A stretch of 64,000 nucleotides of DNA, taken from NCBI RefSeq assembly GCF_028689845.1, contig NZ_JAQVCH010000001.1:186001-250000 (forward strand), read 5' to 3'. The stretch's first letter is position 1, and each line of letters opens with the position of its first letter. Below, piece after piece: positions 62,026 through 64,000 of this stretch. The DNA is from Flavobacterium sp. Its GTDB lineage: Bacteria > Bacteroidota > Bacteroidia > Flavobacteriales > Flavobacteriaceae. The notes beneath the pieces are model-generated. The model saw only the letters and a program-made list of their open reading frames with translations, searched no databases and was not told the origin of the DNA. A program made the translations under genes and the position numbers.

Positions 62026-63121
62026 TTTTAATTTTCTCGCTAGTCGTGCCATCTCCATATGGGTTTGATGACGAAGCAATAGTTTGATAATAAGCCTCTT
62101 CTTCTAGTAACCGATTAGCTTCTGTCACAATTTTTGTTTGATTAGAACCAACTAAAATAGCTGTTCCAGCATCAACACCTTCTGTGCGTTCGGTAACTTC
62201 TCGTAAAACCAAAACGGGTTTGCCTAAACTAGGTGCTTCTTCCTGAATTCCACCCGAATCCGTCAAAATCAAATAGCTTTTATCCATCATCCAAATTAAT
62301 TCTGGATAATCAAGCGGTGCAATAAGCTTTATATTCGCTGCAACAAGTCGTTGATGTGCAATTTCTTTTACATTTGGATTTAGATGAACAGGATAAACAA
62401 TCTCAATCGTATCTTGATGTTTTTGAGCAATTTCCATTAACGAATCACAAATCGCTTCAAATGGTTTTCCAAAATTTTCTCTACGGTGACACGTTACTAA
62501 GACTATTTTTTTAGAAAAATCAATAGACTCAAATTGTTTTAAGAAATGACTTTCATCTGTGTTTTTTATTTTGGATAAGCCCATCAAAAGGGCATCAATA
62601 ACCGTATTTCCAACTACGAAAACATTATTTTTGATGTTTTCCTTATAAAGATTTTCTGCCGATTTAATAGTCGGACAAAAATGATAAGTTGCCAATCGTG
62701 ACGTGAGCACACGATTCATTTCTTCTGGAAAAGGCGAGTACATATCGTCGCTTCGAAGACCAGCTTCAATATGAATGATTTTTATTTTTTGATAAAAAGC
62801 AGCTAACGAAGCCGCCAATACGGTAGCAGTATCACCTTGCACAAAAACCGCATCAAATTTATCTTTAAGCAGAATCTCATCCGTAATTCGAGCAACCAAA
62901 TTAGCAGTTAATTCGTGCAAAGATTGATTTGGTTTCATGATATTCAAATCATAATCAACCTGAATTTCAAAAAAGCTTAACACTTGATCTAACATTTCAC
63001 GATGTTGAGCCGTAACCGCAATTTTTACTTCAAAAAAAGAATCAGAAGCAAAATGCTTAATCAAAGGAGCCATTTTGATTGCTTCTGGACGTGTTCCGAA
63101 AATAAAGAGAACTTTTTTCAT
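62009..63121 (-). CDS. wecB: UDP-N-acetylglucosamine 2-epimerase (non-hydrolysing)
   Basis: 370 residues, typical WecB. N terminus LFIFGTRPEAIKMAPLIKHF, then VQGDTATVLAASLAAFYQKI, HIEAGLRSDDMYSPFPEEMN, TCHRRENFGKPFE and ILTDSGGIQEEAPSLGKPVL. Makes UDP-ManNAc from UDP-GlcNAc. Together with the WecE- and WecD-like genes this gives an ECA-like set of sugar donors (ManNAc, Fuc4NAc). Convergent with the Wzy-like gene, with overlapping 3' ends. Confidence 0.96.
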   Translation of the reverse strand: MKKVLFIFGTRPEAIKMAPLIKHFASDSFFEVKIAVTAQHREMLDQVLSFFEIQVDYDLNIMKPNQSLHELTANLVARITDEILLKDKFDAVFVQGDTATVLAASLAAFYQKIKIIHIEAGLRSDDMYSPFPEEMNRVLTSRLATYHFCPTIKSAENLYKENIKNNVFVVGNTVIDALLMGLSKIKNTDESHFLKQFESIDFSKKIVLVTCHRRENFGKPFEAICDSLMEIAQKHQDTIEIVYPVHLNPNVKEIAHQRLVAANIKLIAPLDYPELIWMMDKSYLILTDSGGIQEEAPSLGKPVLVLREVTERTEGVDAGTAILVGSNQTKIVTEANRLLEEEAYYQTIASSSNPYGDGTTSEKIKTILKQ

Positions 63122-63171
63122 AAGGAAGGTAAAGAGTAATTATAAAGAAATGTAAAACTACTAATAAAAAC

Positions 63172-63179
63172 TATATTTG
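63172..63179 (+). promoter_or_regulatory. Bacteroidetes -7 promoter element of the GT4 gene
   Basis: TATATTTG followed by C, 18 bases before the ATG at 63198. Confidence 0.55.
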
Positions 63180-63197
63180 CAAGGTAGAAAATCACTT

Positions 63198-64000
63198 ATG
63201 AAAGTATTATTTCAAACCAGAACAAATTTATTTGAAGCTCCCGGGGGCGACATGATTCAAATGTTGAAAACGAAAGAGTTTCTTGAAAAAAAAGGAATTC
63301 AAGTTGATATTTCATTGGCTTTTGAACCCGATTTAAAAGAGTATGATTTGGTTCATCTTTTTAACTTGATGGAGCCACAAGACATTTATCGACAAATGAT
63401 AAACGCAAAAAAGCAAAATAAACAAATTGTATTATCAACTATTTATGGTTTATATACCGAGTTTGAACGAAAAGCCCGCGGCGGATTATTTCAAAAAGTA
63501 GCTAATTTTTTAACGCCATATCAAATAGGTTATATCAAAACAATGGTCAAACATTCCAAAGAAAAACGAATGCACAAAGGGGTTTACCAAATGATGTATA
63601 AGCGATATTATGGGCTGATGAAAGAAATTGTTTCGCAAACAAGTGTGTTTTTGCCTAATTCAGATTCAGAAATGAAAAGAGTGGCAAAAGAATTCAAATT
63701 AAAAGACCCAAAATATATCAGTATTCCAAATGCCATTGACAAATCGGTATTTTCAGAGAACACTTCGCTTGATGGAAACCCATTTTTACAATACAAAGAT
63801 TGTATCTTATGTGCAGCCCGAATTGAAGGTAGAAAATCCACGTTAAATTTGGTTCGTGCTGTTAAAAACACGCCGTATCATTTAGTTTTAGTGGGAAAAG
63901 AATCGCAAAATCAACAACACTATGTGAATCAAGTTCATGAAGAAGCGGGTGAAAATGTGACCTTTTTAGGAGCTATTACACACCAAGAATTAAAACAATT
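63198..64000 (+). CDS. Glycosyltransferase family 4-like enzyme, 3' end beyond the window
   Basis: Open from the ATG at 63198 to the right edge (267 codons seen). N terminus VLFQTRTNLFEAPGGDMIQM, the usual GT-B start with a Gly-rich loop. The middle has an interdomain FLPNSDSEMKRVAKEF and ISIPNAIDKSVFS, the hallmark of GT4 (PNxxD), then the second Rossmann domain begins at CAARIEGRKSTLNLVRAV and HLVLVGKESQNQQHY. It probably adds a sugar in the surface glycan. C terminus with the E(x7)E motif is outside the window. Confidence 0.88.
   Translation, partial: MKVLFQTRTNLFEAPGGDMIQMLKTKEFLEKKGIQVDISLAFEPDLKEYDLVHLFNLMEPQDIYRQMINAKKQNKQIVLSTIYGLYTEFERKARGGLFQKVANFLTPYQIGYIKTMVKHSKEKRMHKGVYQMMYKRYYGLMKEIVSQTSVFLPNSDSEMKRVAKEFKLKDPKYISIPNAIDKSVFSENTSLDGNPFLQYKDCILCAARIEGRKSTLNLVRAVKNTPYHLVLVGKESQNQQHYVNQVHEEAGENVTFLGAITHQELKQ

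Overview
The window looks like chromosome of a low-GC member of the Flavobacteriaceae, close to Flavobacterium. The evidence is: a complete-looking gliding-adhesin locus with SprB-type repeats, PorP/SprF proteins and type IX secretion system (T9SS) C-terminal signals of both type A and type B; promoters of the Bacteroidetes form TTG-N19-TAnnTTTG (seen clearly before tRNA-Cys and the Fic gene); almost no Shine-Dalgarno sequences; and the DUF6909, DUF2007, head-GIN and GH3-like genes typical of this phylum.

Layout. 1-5.7 kb: housekeeping genes (3' part of gltX, an outer-membrane barrel protein, an SPFH protein, a YtxH/holin-like/DUF6327 envelope trio, glnS). 6.0-23.6 kb: a + strand operon matching the F. 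johnsoniae order sprC-sprD-sprB-sprF, followed directly by folB. The SprB-like adhesin is 3747 residues and ends in three tandem super-repeats of about 240 residues. 23.6-33.9 kb: an LTA-synthase-like phosphotransferase, tRNA-Cys followed by three decaying tandem copies of its own 3' half plus terminator, LysE-type exporter, head-GIN protein, RNase R, DUF2007 protein, lycopene cyclase, RpiB and a CDF zinc exporter.

33.8-43.0 kb is an accessory hot spot threaded between core genes (CDF exporter, an unknown conserved-looking protein, tex, tatA). It holds: (a) a 2.3-kb very AT-rich insert flanked by perfect 50-bp direct repeats of the CDF 3' end, carrying an XRE regulator divergent from a secreted Cys-containing protein and two TlpA-like thioredoxins (one frameshifted); (b) a Fic/SWIM-zinc-finger gene pair whose left edge carries a duplicate of the first bases of tex; (c) a decayed DUF433/DUF5615 toxin-antitoxin module fused by an internal deletion. 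The insert in (a) is the best candidate here for an undescribed small system; its function is not known.

43.0-64 kb: TatA, an M23 endopeptidase, GH3-like and DUF6909 proteins, then a surface polysaccharide region: Wzz-like protein, rfbA-rfbC-rfbD (dTDP-rhamnose; rfbB not seen), a CotH-domain T9SS cargo protein, a GtrB-like glycosyltransferase with a GNAT acetyltransferase and WecE-type aminotransferase (dTDP-Fuc4NAc-like sugar), a GtrII-like membrane glucosyltransferase, a lipoprotein, Wzx flippase, Wzy-like polymerase, WecB epimerase and a partial GT4 glycosyltransferase that runs off the right edge.

All family assignments are by reading motifs in the translated sequence; no database search was possible.
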